Origin: Fabrea salina
Lineage: Eukaryota > Ciliophora > Heterotrichea > Heterotrichida > Fabreidae
Length of the DNA stretch: 64,000 nt
Direction: 5' to 3'
NCBI GenBank assembly: GCA_022984795.1
Contig: JALIHJ010000054.1
Location: forward strand, 1-64,000
The position numbers and the translations under genes are program-made. The notes below the pieces were generated by a model. The model saw only the letters and a list, made by a program, of their open reading frames with translations. It was not told the origin of the DNA and made no database searches. This document shows, one piece after another, positions 19,081-29,788 of this stretch (position 1 is its first letter; every line of letters starts with the position of its first letter).

Positions 19081-21534
19081 ATGGATAACGCGACTGCAAC
19101 CTTTGCAAGTCCTGAAAACTTCTATTCGGCTTGCAAGTCAAACATAAAGCTTTCTAAAAGAAACCGTGTGCTGAACCAAAGGCTGAAGAAGTCCTTTGAA
19201 AACACTGAACTTCCAGAGCTGAATGTTGACAATGTGGGCGAGGCCTGGGAAATGGCTTTGAAGATAGCTCGGAAGAAAAGGAAACTAAACTCTTCAGTCA
19301 AGATTTGGGACTACAAAGACCTAAGTCAAGGCAACCGTTCAGACCCTACAAGTTGCTTTTTTTGGTTTGTGTTGAGAAAAAGAGACGTCAAGGAACTCAT
19401 GCCTGACTTCGAACTCCAGAAGTACAAACTAGTGTGTGAAAACATGATGAGTAAGTCTGAGTCCTGCCACGAAGCCCACTATGCGTTTGCCAGACTCTGT
19501 GCAAAAGAAGGAAACTACCTCAAGTCGCTTGAATTTGCCAATAAAGCTTTTTCAATATCCCCAAACGACCAAATGTATAAGGTCTGGCTCTGTGTTATGA
19601 AACTGATGTGTGCAGAGTCGCGCAAAGACGCTTCTGAAGCCAGAGACCTTTGTTACGAGTTCATCAACGAAGGCAAAAGAGTCATTGAAATATATTGGGG
19701 GTTGCTGGAACTGTCCCAAAGAGAAGTTTTAACTGCTTCGGTAGAAATTGAACCTCCTGAGCACTACGCTTCCTGCATCAAGCAACTTGACAGCTACTTT
19801 GGGTACCTTGCGTGGAGTCACTTGTTTATTTGGACACAAGACCCACTTAAACAAGCCAAAGGAGAAAACGTTTTGTTGGAACTCATAGACAAAGTTCCAG
19901 ACCGGCCCGAAGCGTACTTGAAACTGTGGCACTACTACTACTACATAAGGAACGACTACTTGAAGGCCAACTTAGTAATTGAAAAGGCCTTTTTGAAACT
20001 TTCAGGGGACAACGACCAGTACTCTGCGTTGTTCAACATATACTACTCTAAAACTCTGTACAGAATAAAGAAGTTCTCCAACTGCTTTGAATTGCTCCAA
20101 CTGACCTACATGAAGAACCCCACTTTTTCAGTGTACCTGTACCACTATGGAAGACTCAGCATCAAAAGTGGGGACTTTAAGTTCTTGGGTTCAGCCATAG
20201 GGGCTTTGCTGGAGTGCTACCGGACTTGTGCAGAGTACAGACAAGGACAAGTCTTGTTTTGGCTGAGCAAAGGGTACTTGCTGTGCAAAGAAAGAGTCAA
20301 GGCCTACAACACCATGAAGTCAGCTGTAAGTATACTTTCCAAAAGTATTGAAAACTACCAGTACGAAAAACCCTACGAAAGGAAAATCATGTCCAAAGTG
20401 AGTCAGTTAAAAGAAAGCATGAGGTCTATGGAAAAGGACATGATCAACATTGAGATTCTCCAAAAGAAACTTGAAACTGAAGTTAGTGAAGACGAATTGC
20501 TGAAGTATTGCTCTTTCATAAGCAACTTCGACCCTCTCGAAGCTGAAATCTGGAGGGCCAAGATTTTCTGGAAACTCAATAGAAAGCAAGAAGCCATTAA
20601 CCTTCTTTACACATGCAAAAGCCAGTCCAAAATCCTTATGAAACTGTTTTTCATGCTTACAGAATACCTACTTGGACAAAAGAAGTTCCAAGAAGCTAAG
20701 TCCGTAAGTAGAGAACTCATCCAAAGGTGCAAAGACTCCATTGTGCCAGTCCAGATATGGGTCAAAGCACACATGTACCACGCCAGAGCACTTAAAAAAA
20801 CCCAAGAAGTGGAAACTGCTATTTTAGTTTACAAAGGCTTAGCCAACGTACTGCCTAACTTAAACTTGAGTGAAGTAAACTACACCAAAGCCCTTCAACT
20901 TGCTGCAAGCAAGCAAGACTTAGAGTCAGCTTACGAAAACAAACAGAAGTTTGAAAGCTACACTGAACTAATAAACATTTCTAGAGAAAGGAACAAACTC
21001 AGTCAAAACAGACGCTTGATCACTTCAACTGTTATAGGAGAAAGCAAAACTAACTTTTCTGAGGAAAACCCCAAACAAAACAAAAAAGTTGCCCTTTTCA
21101 GCCAAACCCAGTCAGCAGCCCAGAACAAATTTAAAACCCTTTCAATTGAAACCAACCTTGACGACGAAACCGACATGACAACGCCCCGTCCCCACTCCTT
21201 CTTTTACTTGTCTGCTCAAAAAAGTGACCACTCCGAAACAGGGTTTTCTATTTGCTATGACTACAGTTTTTTGCTGAAAATCGGCAAAACTTGTGCAGAA
21301 CACTCAATCAAACTCCAAGAAGGCTTGGAAGCCCTAAACGACTACTTGTGTCTCCAAAACTACTTTGGCCAACTCAAGCCAAACTCTAGTTCAAAAGCCA
21401 CTGCTGAGTTCTGGAAAGGAGTTTTACTGAGCAAACTAGGCAAGTCCCAAGAAGCTAAGTATATCTTCCAGAGTCTCAGTGAAACTCCAAACCTTCCCCA
21501 AAAGCTTAAAGAGCACTTAGCTTCATATGACTAA
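19081..21534 (+). CDS. large TPR-like helical repeat protein
   Basis: 817 residues from the ATG at 19081; an upstream in-frame ATG at 19018 lies inside the divergent J-protein gene and is less likely. From about residue 120 to 640 the protein is helical repeats of TPR type (for example [25 protein letters not shown] and [14 protein letters not shown]), and a last pair sits near the C-terminus ([22 protein letters not shown]). The N-terminal 110 residues are basic. I cannot assign a family. Its neighbourhood and style suit a ciliary or vesicle-trafficking scaffold, but this is only a guess. It converges with the DHODH-like gene 4 bases away. Confidence 0.85.
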   Translation: MDNATATFASPENFYSACKSNIKLSKRNRVLNQRLKKSFENTELPELNVDNVGEAWEMALKIARKKRKLNSSVKIWDYKDLSQGNRSDPTSCFFWFVLRKRDVKELMPDFELQKYKLVCENMMSKSESCHEAHYAFARLCAKEGNYLKSLEFANKAFSISPNDQMYKVWLCVMKLMCAESRKDASEARDLCYEFINEGKRVIEIYWGLLELSQREVLTASVEIEPPEHYASCIKQLDSYFGYLAWSHLFIWTQDPLKQAKGENVLLELIDKVPDRPEAYLKLWHYYYYIRNDYLKANLVIEKAFLKLSGDNDQYSALFNIYYSKTLYRIKKFSNCFELLQLTYMKNPTFSVYLYHYGRLSIKSGDFKFLGSAIGALLECYRTCAEYRQGQVLFWLSKGYLLCKERVKAYNTMKSAVSILSKSIENYQYEKPYERKIMSKVSQLKESMRSMEKDMINIEILQKKLETEVSEDELLKYCSFISNFDPLEAEIWRAKIFWKLNRKQEAINLLYTCKSQSKILMKLFFMLTEYLLGQKKFQEAKSVSRELIQRCKDSIVPVQIWVKAHMYHARALKKTQEVETAILVYKGLANVLPNLNLSEVNYTKALQLAASKQDLESAYENKQKFESYTELINISRERNKLSQNRRLITSTVIGESKTNFSEENPKQNKKVALFSQTQSAAQNKFKTLSIETNLDDETDMTTPRPHSFFYLSAQKSDHSETGFSICYDYSFLLKIGKTCAEHSIKLQEGLEALNDYLCLQNYFGQLKPNSSSKATAEFWKGVLLSKLGKSQEAKYIFQSLSETPNLPQKLKEHLASYD

Positions 21535-21538
21535 TATC

Positions 21539-22579
21539 TTAATTAATACTTACGCCAAATGCTTCGCTCAGAGTTGAAAAGCCTTGCTCCTTCATAGCTT
21601 CAAAAAGTTCTTGGTTGAGTCTGTGTATAACTTGGGGACCTTCTAAAACTACTAAAGAGTACACCTGCACTAGACTAGCTCCGTGCTTAATTCTTTCTAG
21701 TACTTCCTTTCCACTAGTGACTCCTCCACAACTAATAATCACTAACTTTCCTTTGGAGTGTGTGTAAACTTCTTCAAGGGTTTCTAAAGAAGACTTAGTT
21801 AAGTGTGTGCCTCCTTGGCCCTGGGAGTCTGTGCCTCCTACTAAGAGTCCTTCTACTCCTTCTTGAATGCACAAGTCAACTAGTTCCTTTGGTTTCTCGT
21901 AGTTGCTTTCGACCTTCACTAGAATAGAGGGCACTAGCTTTTTAGGCTTTGGAAGGTTGTGTCCAGTTAGGTGGCAGGCAACACTCATGCCTATTTGGAC
22001 GTCTCTTGCGTCTACAAGCTTCCTAATCAGTTTCCTGAGTCTTTGTAGGTCTTTGTATTGAGAGAGTTTGTTTGGTTGGGTGTCAGCTACGTTAACTACT
22101 AAGTAGTCAGCAAAGGGGTACATTTCGTTGAAGCATAGAACATACTCCTCGTCACAGAAGTGAGGAATGGCCCTTTGGGACTCTGAGTTGGGCTGTATGC
22201 TGATGCCTCTGAAGGAGTTTCCCCAGTCCTTGAGTTTGAACTTGACCCAGTTAACTCCAAGTCTTTCCTCAGTTGCAGTCCATTTGGAGCCTAAGTGGTT
22301 GATTTCCTCAGCACTGGAACTTCTGCGTTCAGCAACTGGAACAACTGACCCTATTTCAAGAAAGCCAAAGCCTAGTTTGTAGAGGTGAGGAGCTAAAGCA
22401 TTAGGGTCGATTCCAGCAGCAGTTCCAATTGGGGACTGCAACTCTGAGTTGAAAACTTTGGTTGTGAGTTCTTGGGGAGGAGGGTTGGTTGTGGAGTAGT
22501 TGCTGGCCCAAAGAGAAAAGTCATGCAGAGTAGAAGCTGCTAAGTTGTTTTTCAAAAAAGGATAAATAGCCCCTCCCAT
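21539..22579 (-). CDS. dihydroorotate dehydrogenase-like protein lacking catalytic residues
   Basis: 346 residues. The class-2 DHODH barrel is clear: SPIGTAAGIDP, LYKLGFGFLEIGSVVP, YLVVNVAD, ILVKVE, and the C-terminal FMN-phosphate region IISCGGVTSGKEVL...GASLVQVYSLVV. In the family, the segment after NV is NVSSPNT and holds the Ser that acts as base; here it reads NVADTQPN. The TNTT motif is replaced by GGTD, and NRYGFNS by ERLGVNW. The orotate-forming reaction is therefore unlikely. The N-terminus has a hydrophobic amphipathic helix that could touch the mitochondrial membrane. It may be a pseudoenzyme or use another substrate. Its start codon is 8 bases from that of TAF11. Confidence 0.85.
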   Translation of the reverse strand: MGGAIYPFLKNNLAASTLHDFSLWASNYSTTNPPPQELTTKVFNSELQSPIGTAAGIDPNALAPHLYKLGFGFLEIGSVVPVAERRSSSAEEINHLGSKWTATEERLGVNWVKFKLKDWGNSFRGISIQPNSESQRAIPHFCDEEYVLCFNEMYPFADYLVVNVADTQPNKLSQYKDLQRLRKLIRKLVDARDVQIGMSVACHLTGHNLPKPKKLVPSILVKVESNYEKPKELVDLCIQEGVEGLLVGGTDSQGQGGTHLTKSSLETLEEVYTHSKGKLVIISCGGVTSGKEVLERIKHGASLVQVYSLVVLEGPQVIHRLNQELFEAMKEQGFSTLSEAFGVSIN

Positions 22580-22587
22580 GTTATAAA

Positions 22588-23019
22588 ATGGAAAATGAAG
22601 ACTACGACTTAGACATTTCGGACGAAGAACTTTTAGAAGAAGAAGAAGAAATCAAAGTTGACGAAGAAAAAGCCAGAATAGCCAAGATCCTAGAAAACGC
22701 CACTACAGAGCAGTTCCGGAGATACGAAGCCATGAAAAACACATTCTTGTTCCGACCTAAGGGAGAGTCCAAAGCCCAAAGCCAAACAAAAGGCAAGGAA
22801 GAACACCCCTTCAAAAAGCTAACTAGGAACATCATCGGCCAGGAACTCAGTGACAACACCCTAACTATATTGTCAGGGGCTTCCAAAATATACATAGGAG
22901 AACTAGTTGAAAAAGCCCTTGAAGTAGCTAAACAACAAGGAGACGAGGGACCTCTGCAGCCCTTCCACCTGCAAGAAGCCAGACGGATGCTTAGAAGCAC
23001 TACTAAAAGGATTCTATAG
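22588..23019 (+). CDS. TAF11: TAF11, TFIID subunit with histone fold
   Basis: 143 residues. After a short acidic N-terminus (residues 1-25) comes EQFRRYEAMKNTFLF and the histone fold FKKLTRNIIGQELSDNTLTI...SKIYIGELVEKALEVA, ending with PLQPFHLQEARRML. All are diagnostic of TAF11, which pairs with TAF13 in TFIID and contacts TBP/TFIIA. The start is 8 bases from the divergent DHODH-like gene, and its TAG stop is directly followed by the complement of the CorA stop, with no base between. Confidence 0.95.
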   Translation: MENEDYDLDISDEELLEEEEEIKVDEEKARIAKILENATTEQFRRYEAMKNTFLFRPKGESKAQSQTKGKEEHPFKKLTRNIIGQELSDNTLTILSGASKIYIGELVEKALEVAKQQGDEGPLQPFHLQEARRMLRSTTKRIL

Positions 23020-24252
23020 TTAAATTAAGTTTTTCTTCCTCATCCAGAAGGAAAGCGAAGCCACTACAGACAAAGAAGTAACTACTATCAAAGCAAAAGG
23101 CCAGTAGCCGTCTTGGTCCTGCATTGGAACCATTATGTTCATTCCCCAGAGTCCAGAAATCCAGTGAAGGGGCAAAAAGATAGTTGCTATTGCTGAAAAG
23201 TGCAAAAATATTTCATTAAGTCTATTAGTAGAGTTAGTCATGGTGTCATCTACAGTAGCTTCGTATATTTTTTCTGCGGTTTTCATTAACTCAGAAGCGT
23301 AGTTGAGTTTTTCGTAAAGAGCAAAGCACCTAGACTTCATGCTTTTCAAGTAAACTTTGAGTTCCTTAGAAATCAAACTAGACTTTTTGAGTTTCTTAAC
23401 TAAGTGCTTTTTGGGCTTAATCAAGTCCCTTAAAAAGATCATGTTTTTCTCTGAAAGTGAGAGTCTCAGAATGAAGTCAGACCTTTCTTTGTAGGTAAGT
23501 CCTCTTGAGTACTCAAAGCAAATCCTAGCTTCACTGTCCATCCTCAGCACCATTTGCTCGAACCTTTCAAACATCACTTCTAACAACTTCACAAATATTG
23601 CCTCTACTTCTGTGCAGCCTTGTTCTAGCCCTATTTCTACGTGTGTGTGTTTGCGAGTTAAGTTGATTTGTGGAAATATTTCTTCAGGAGAAGTTGCTTC
23701 TCCCCAGTCATCAACTTTGCACTCCTCCACAAAGTCCAGTTCGTCCCAAAACACCTTTTTGATGCAGTAAAGAGTGTCGCTGCTAAATATCATCAAAAGG
23801 TCCTCAAAAAAGATCATTCGGATAGAAACCATCTTTCCAGAGGTGGCTTCGAAGTCTACGTCAGTCATAGTTACTAGGAGGTGTTGGTAGAACCTCAAAA
23901 GGTGGTTCTTGAAAGTGAAGTAAGAACCAGAACACTCTTGGTCTATCACAGGGTGCAGGTTGTAAGCTTTGCGGATCTGAACGACTTTTTCGTTGTCGAG
24001 GGCTTGGAAGACCATTACGAAGTTTTGGTGGTTGGAGGAGTCCTTGAAGGATATAGCTTCTTCTAAAGAAAGACTCCTTATAGTTTTCCTGGTGAGATCA
24101 AACAGCAGAATTTTGTTTTTCTTCGTGGAAATTACTCTTTCGGTAGAGGGTTCTTTGTAGTCAACTTCGTAGTCTTCGTCGTTGGAATTGACTGGAAAGG
24201 ACTCTGAGTTGTGTGGGTTTTCACCCTTTTTGAAGAGGTTGAGGATGTTCAT
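23020..24252 (-). CDS. CorA/Mrs2-type divalent-cation channel
   Basis: 410 residues. A long N-terminal cytosolic domain ends in a stalk helix; two transmembrane helices lie at the C-terminus (about 355-375 and 385-404). The signature GMN is present in WISGLWGMNIMVPM at the end of TM1, with the short loop before TM2. CorA/Mrs2 proteins form pentameric Mg2+ (or Zn2+) channels. No clear targeting peptide is visible, so a plasma-membrane or endomembrane site is as likely as mitochondria. Ends are tightly packed: 0 bases to TAF11 and 32 bases to the divergent TTLL3 gene. Confidence 0.92.
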   Translation of the reverse strand: MNILNLFKKGENPHNSESFPVNSNDEDYEVDYKEPSTERVISTKKNKILLFDLTRKTIRSLSLEEAISFKDSSNHQNFVMVFQALDNEKVVQIRKAYNLHPVIDQECSGSYFTFKNHLLRFYQHLLVTMTDVDFEATSGKMVSIRMIFFEDLLMIFSSDTLYCIKKVFWDELDFVEECKVDDWGEATSPEEIFPQINLTRKHTHVEIGLEQGCTEVEAIFVKLLEVMFERFEQMVLRMDSEARICFEYSRGLTYKERSDFILRLSLSEKNMIFLRDLIKPKKHLVKKLKKSSLISKELKVYLKSMKSRCFALYEKLNYASELMKTAEKIYEATVDDTMTNSTNRLNEIFLHFSAIATIFLPLHWISGLWGMNIMVPMQDQDGYWPFALIVVTSLSVVASLSFWMRKKNLI

Positions 24253-24284
24253 AATGAATTCTTATTCAAGCATATTTTTCAGAC

Positions 24285-26646
24285 ATGGAAGAAGCTGTTG
24301 AAAAGGTGCAAACTCCCCGGCACCACTGCGTTGAGCACTCTAGGAACTTCCCTAACTTCAGATACAACGACAGACCTAGAACTACTTACTCGCAGTCCAA
24401 GTCTCCTTTGTCCAACAAAAACTACCATCAACGGAATGTTGACTACTTGAAAGAACTTTCTAAAAAGAACCACAAAAAACACCTGGACTTCCAAAAAACC
24501 AAAGAAAAGGAAGAGGAAACCAGGAAGAGACTAGCTGACCTAGTGCTTTCAAAACAAAACAAGCAAGAACTACCTTCTCTGCAAAAGGACTCTGAGAAAA
24601 GCCGGACTTCGGACTTCAAGTCCAGGTACTTCAGCCTGATCCAGAACTTACAAGAAAGCAACCGAGCTAGAAAACAACAGGAAATGCTTCAGCAACAAAA
24701 AAAACAACTCAAACAAAAAAAACTCAAAGAAGAACTGGGGTTTGAAAATGTCACTTCTAAGTTGTCGAATCCTACAGTGTGCAGTTTGCTCAACAAAAAG
24801 AAAGTTACGGAGTCTGAACTCGCCCAACTCAAAGGAGACAAGTACGTAGAAGCCCTGCCTGTCTTTCCAAAAAACCAAGGGTCCACTGAAGACCCTAAGA
24901 AAATGAGTCCCAAAAAAGAAACAGAAACCTGCATTGTGAAAAAAGCCAGGGAGTACCTAGACAAACTCTCCCAGAAAAAAGAAGAAGAACTCAAAAAGGA
25001 AAAAGAAACCCTGGAAAAAGAAGCTAAAAAAAGAGCTGCACTCCGACAGTTAGTTCTTGCTAGAAGCAAAACCATTGAAAAACCCAAACCTCCTCCAATG
25101 GAACAAAAAGTCATTCCTAAGAAACCGCCTAGGAAACTAGACGAAGAAGCCATCAACAGACTCAGCCAAGCCCCCAGGAGACACTCTGGACCTATAATGA
25201 CTGATTTTTTGAGTTTCCGCAAAAAACACAAACTCGACGACTCAACTAAAATATTCATACTAAGTACTTACCACGAAACCATAAGGGAGTCCCTACTTGC
25301 AAGAAGTAATCTTTATCTAGGCAGACTGGTTCGAGAACCCTGAAAAGGACTCCCCTTGCTTCCACTTCAAGTGGACTTTAAGTGCAAAAGAAATCGACTT
25401 TGCAAACCTGCAAGACTTCCAACTGTGCAACCATTTCCAGAAGACTTCAATGATCACTACTAAAGTAGGACTTACCAACAGTCTTAAGAACTTAATTTGG
25501 TTTAACAATGTTGACAAGGACACCTTTTTTCCTAAGAGTTTTGACTTGTCCGAACAAGAAGAAAGGGAAGACTTCATCCTTGAGTACAAAATGCTGCATG
25601 CTGAAGGTTTACTTAAAAGGTACTTAGAAGGCCAACACATAGGCCTAGATAAAGTCAAAGCAGCTTTAGAAGTCACCAACAGACGAACCAAAGACTTAGA
25701 CGACATAATAGACGAAAGCACACACCAAAAAAGCGTGACTGAAAAGGAGTGGGAAGTTTTATGTAGAGAAGACTCCCAAACCAACGACTCGCTGAAATCT
25801 GAAGCCAAAGGTGTTTTGGAGAAACTCCAGCCTAAGTGCCCACAGTTTTCTCTCAACGGAAAAGAAAACATATGGATAGTGAAACCAGCTGGTTTGTCAC
25901 GTGGAAGAGGAATAACCTGCTACAACCAACTAAGGGACATACTAGATCGCCAAGAAAAGGAACCCCAAATCGTAGTGCAGAAGTACATAGAGAACCCACT
26001 GGTTATCAGCAACAAAAAGTTTGACATCAGACAGTGGGTGCTAGTGACTGACTGGAACCCTATCACAGTGTGGTTTTACGAAAGGTGTTACTTGAGGTTC
26101 GGAGTGGAGGACTTTGAACTCTCAGACCTTTCAAACCGGTTCAAGCACTTAACGAATAACTCAGTAGTGAAGCACTCCGAAAACTTTGAAAAAACCGAAA
26201 TCAAAGGAAGCATGTGGCACAGTGAAGACTTTGGCAAGTACTTACAAGAACTAGTTAACTTCGATATTTGGGAACAAGAAATCAAACCCCAAGTCAAAGA
26301 AATCATTAAGAACTCCCTGGAATGCGTCCAAGACATGGTTAACAACCGGAAAAACTGTGCAGAACTATACGGCTACGACATAATGATAGACGAAAACTAC
26401 CGTCCTTGGCTGATAGAAGTCAACTGCTCACCTGCCATGGACTACTCCACAGAAGTCACACACCAACTAGTGAAGCAAGTCCAGGAAGACTGCATCAAAG
26501 TAATGGTGGACTACCGTTACGCAAAAACCAAGTCGAAAGTAGACACTGGGAACTTTTCTTTGTTGTACAGGGCAAAACACGCAGTTGAACGTCCTCTGCA
26601 TGCAATAGGACTCAACTTAGTGTGTGAAGGCAAAGCTATAAAGTAA
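24285..26646 (+). CDS. TTLL3: TTLL3-type tubulin glycine ligase, split frame at 25306-25324
   Basis: Exon 1 (24285 to about 25305) encodes a basic coiled-coil N-terminus of about 340 residues. Exon 2 carries the TTL ligase: FENPEKDSP, FKWTLS, WIVKPAGLSRGRGI, VVQKYIENPL, KFDIRQWVLVTDWNP, FKHLTNNSV, the DIMID metal site and WLIEVNCSPAMD. This is the TTLL3/8 glycylase subgroup, which adds the first glycine to axonemal tubulin. A canonical 15-base intron candidate (gtaatctttatctag) does not restore the frame; the 19-base GT-AG version (25306-25324) does, reading N-W-F-E-N-P across the junction. A one-base extra A plus the 15-base intron would fit equally. Divergent from the CorA gene by 32 bases. 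Confidence 0.9.
25306..25324 (+). other. candidate intron in TTLL3 (19 bases, or 15 plus an indel)
   Basis: gtaatctttatctaggcag. The first 15 bases match the window's intron pattern (GTA start, A at position 10, TAG end), but only the 19-base version keeps the frame. Confidence 0.55.
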
Positions 26647-26647
26647 G

Positions 26648-26884
26648 TTAAGTTTTTTTAGAGTCTGTTTGGGCTCCTTGCAAAGCAGCGCTTTCGTATT
26701 CTTTAAGAAGTTTTTGGTAGTGGTAAGCCTTTTTGCGTTCTTGGCTTGTAGGACTGGGGGGCTCTAAGAAACTTTGGGTTGTGTTTTGTTTGAAGGCACT
26801 AGGAATGTACTCGATTTGGACACTTAACTCAACATAGCAGTCTCCGAATTCCTTAATGTTGATTTCGCTTTCCGAAGAAGACAT
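26648..26884 (-). CDS. small acidic/polar protein of unknown function
   Basis: 78 residues from the ATG at 26884 (MSSSESEINIKEFGDC). The first half may be a short beta unit (CYVELSVQIEYIP), and the second half is a charged helix (ERKKAYHYQKLLKEYESA). No family recognised. It fits exactly between two genes: 1 base from the TTLL3 stop and 10 bases after the stop of the coiled-coil gene upstream on the same strand, which supports it as a real gene. Confidence 0.6.
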   Translation of the reverse strand: MSSSESEINIKEFGDCYVELSVQIEYIPSAFKQNTTQSFLEPPSPTSQERKKAYHYQKLLKEYESAALQGAQTDSKKT

Positions 26885-26894
26885 ATTATTACAA

Positions 26895-29159
26895 TTACTT
26901 CTTAGACTTCCGCATTTGCCGACGTTGCTTCTCATATTCTTTGGCCTTTTCCATCCTGAGTTTGGCTGCTTGTCTTTTTTCTTCTTCTTGTTTTTTCTTT
27001 TTGACTTCAGGCAGCATTTGGTAGTTCTTAGACGTCAGTTGTTTCATTTCTCTTTTGGAAACTTTAGTGCGTTCTCCGTTTGCTAGTCTTTCCATCAGTT
27101 CTGAGTTGCCTGTTTTTTTCTGCTCCATGTCTACTTCCAGGGCTGGTTCTTGGTTCTTTTTCACGTTCACTCTGGGTTTCTTCAGCATGTTTTTCCTTAT
27201 TTCAAGGAGTTCTTCCTTGGTTTTTTCTTTGTGTTGCTTTTTGGGAACGGTCTTTTCTCGGTTCTGGATCCTGTCTACAAAAGCTTTTCGTTTTTGGCTG
27301 AACGCGTCTGCTAGTGTTTTGTGCTCGTCCCCAAACTCAAGCAGCACTCCTTTCTTAGTGGGTGCTTGATAGTCTTCTTCGTACCTAGGTTCTAAGTAGT
27401 CTTCGAAGTCGTCTACTTTAATGTAACTTTGTTTGTCTCCAAACTCAGACTTAACGTTTTGGTATATACTTAACTCTTGCTTCTGAGTCAGGTCCTTTCC
27501 AGGGTCTTCTTCTAGGTAACTTTCAAGCGAAATTACAGACTCAGGGGGAGAATGGTCCTTCTCGAGTTTAGGTTTGTACTCAGGAAAAGACGGGTAAGGC
27601 ACAGGGGGGTTTTCGACCTCAGCAGCGTAGTCTTTGTGAGAAGAAGACTCAGAGTACTCACTCAAAGAACTTTCTGAGCTTTCGTACCTTTTGGGAGGGG
27701 AGTCTTGGGAGTACTTGTTCCAGGAACCCTCTGGGTTCTCATAAACTTGAAACTTAGGCACCATGTCTTCCGAAGCATCAGACAGTGGTTCCTCTAGGTC
27801 TTCAAGGTCTTCGGGGTACTTAGGCATTGCACTGGAGGAGTACTTTAAACTATCCAACTTGCTGCTTCCAGTTTTGTAACTTGCTTTTAAGTCTTTACTG
27901 AAAGAGATTTGTGGGTAGTTAGCACTTTCAAACTTGCTTTCAGACTTGAAGTTTTGGAAGTTTTCAGTTGACTTGTCCGGAGACTGGATTGAGGACGAAA
28001 ACTGGAAACTCTCGTCTTTAGAACTTTGGGGCTGAGAAACGTAGGAGTTTTTCTTAAGACTTTCGAAGGGATCTACTTTAGGAGTTTCATCGATGTAGAT
28101 TTTTTTAGCCCCATCAGAGGTGCTTTCTACTCTGACTGAGGCCTGTTCAGACTTGACCTGGGGAATATCCAAAGCAGTTTCTTTTTTAGGGGCTTTTTTG
28201 GGGACTTTTTGTTTCCACTCTTGTTTTTCGGATATTTTGCTGAAAAGCAACTCTTCAAACTTCTTTTCAAGGTCTTTTTGCTTTTTTTTGTGGGAGTGGG
28301 CGTTTTTGGCTGTGGTTCTGTTGACCTCAATAGCTTCTTCAGCTTTGTGGTTTCCGTCAGCTACTCTTAGTTTTTCCAAGTCAGAGTTCACGTGGGAAAT
28401 GTGTTGCTTCATGTGTTCAGAAAACAAAGCTTGTTCTCCCCTTTCTTGAGCACGGGTTCTTTGTTCTTCTTGAGCAGCTTCTAAGTCTTGTTTTCTTTTG
28501 GCTTCAGCTTCAGTTTCTTCCCAAGCTTTGGTTTGTGCGTTTTTGCCTTCGACTTGGTGCTTCACAATCAGGGGGTTGTGGAAGTGGGTTTTGGTGAAGT
28601 CGATGTTTCCCTTAACTACAAGTCCTCCAGGGGGTATGTAGTTAGCTTCTTCTTCTAGCTTCCTCCTTTCTTCTTCTAGTTTTTGTTTTTCTCTGAAAAG
28701 AACTGCTTGTTCTTTGGCGCGCTCGGCTTCTTGCAGTTGGAGTTCTTGGCGTTTTATCCGGAATGCGTTTTCTTCGTCTACTTTTTGTTGGATTTTGGCT
28801 TGTTCGTTCCGCCAGGCAGCAGTTGACCGCTGGGTTTGTCTTTTCTGTGCTTCTTTCAGCCAGGCTGCGCGCTCATTGGCTTTTTGTTCTTGGATGCGGC
28901 GTTCTTCTTCGCCTTTGCGTTGGGCTTCGCCTAGCATGGCAAGTGCTTGTTCTCTTTGTTGCATGAGTAATTCCAGTTGGTTCTTCTTTTCTGAGTAAAT
29001 TTGTTTCTACGTAAACAATACTAGTTTGTCTAGTTTTTGAGAGTACTGAGTAGACTCTCTATAGTACTTAGAGCACTCACGGGCTTGTTGGGTTTGGAGT
29101 TTCCTGACTTCTTGGATGCGGTCTTGTCTTTGTTTTTCCCAGTTTGTTTCGTTCAGCAT
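26895..29159 (-). CDS. coiled-coil protein, possibly CEP295/Ana1-like N-terminus, one intron
   Basis: Two exons give about 749 residues. The 46-codon first exon (MLNETNWEKQRQDRIQ...) and the intron at 29007-29021 extend the gene upstream of the long frame. Residues 1-240 are a continuous charged coiled coil rich in Glu, Gln and Ala; a conserved-looking patch follows (NYIPPGGLVVKGNIDFTKTHFHNP). The middle third (about 300-560) is Ser/Tyr/Pro-rich and disordered, and the C-terminal 130 residues are very basic (KKPRVNVKKN, RRQMRKSKK). The N-terminus loosely resembles CEP295/Ana1 centriolar proteins, but I do not consider this proven. Confidence 0.8.
29007..29021 (-). other. 15-base intron in the coiled-coil gene
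   Basis: gtattgtttacgtag on the minus strand, phase 0, A at position 10, ending in an in-frame TAG. Removal links a 46-codon first exon to the long frame. Confidence 0.9.
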
Positions 29160-29181
29160 TTATTTAAATTATACAGCATTC

Positions 29182-29787
29182 TTAAAAGCCTTGGGGGTTT
29201 TCTTCTATGAACTTAAGTTCTTCTTTGGTGGAATCTCTTCCCAGAACTAAGTTCCTGTGCGGGTACCTTCCGAACCTTTTAATCACTTGTCTGTGCCTTT
29301 CTGCAAAGTGCACCCACATGTTTACCAGTTCCCCTATTGAGCTGTCGCATGACTGAGAAAGTTGGCTTAGTTTCTCAAGCATCAAGTCGTTCATTTCTAG
29401 GTCCTCGCAGTGCTCCATAGGCATGTACAAAAACATCCTTTCGAAGGGGTAGAGTTCGTTGTCCTGCTTCCGCTCTATGGCACTTAAGCAAACGTCCAGG
29501 GCCTTTTGGTCGTACTTAAAAGCTTCAGGTTGGTTTCTAAACATGTTCCGGGGAAACTGGTCCAGCAGTATAGTTAAAGCTAAGGAACCCCTTGCGAAGC
29601 TTTTCCAGGAGTCGTAGTTTCCCTCCAGTCCTTGATCCAATTGGTTTCGGAAACGCAGTGTGACTTCTTTGTCGAATTCAGAGTCAGTTTGGAACCACTT
29701 CTGCACAGTCTGGGAACTTATTTTGTTGGGACTACTGACTTCTCTAAACCAGAACCCTAAGATGTTGTTGACCTTTGCAAAAGACAT
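29182..29787 (-). CDS. DUF924 family protein
   Basis: 201 residues from the ATG at 29787. It matches DUF924 (Pfam PF06041): ILGFWFREV near the start, WFQTDSEFDKEVTLRF, the core LALTILLDQFPRNMFR, FLYMPMEHCEDLEMN and FAERHRQVIKRFGRYPHRN with LGRDST near the end. The fold is an all-helical TPR-like bundle; it is common in bacteria and scattered in eukaryotes, and its biochemical role is not established. The start codon is separated from the divergent ketoacyl-synthase-like gene by a single base. Confidence 0.93.
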   Translation of the reverse strand: MSFAKVNNILGFWFREVSSPNKISSQTVQKWFQTDSEFDKEVTLRFRNQLDQGLEGNYDSWKSFARGSLALTILLDQFPRNMFRNQPEAFKYDQKALDVCLSAIERKQDNELYPFERMFLYMPMEHCEDLEMNDLMLEKLSQLSQSCDSSIGELVNMWVHFAERHRQVIKRFGRYPHRNLVLGRDSTKEELKFIEENPQGF

Positions 29788-29788
29788 A

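Noticed and set aside
22580-22587. TATA box (gttataaa) between the DHODH-like gene and TAF11
   Set aside because: It lies directly at the start codon, where a TATA box could not serve either gene; likely chance in AT-rich sequence.
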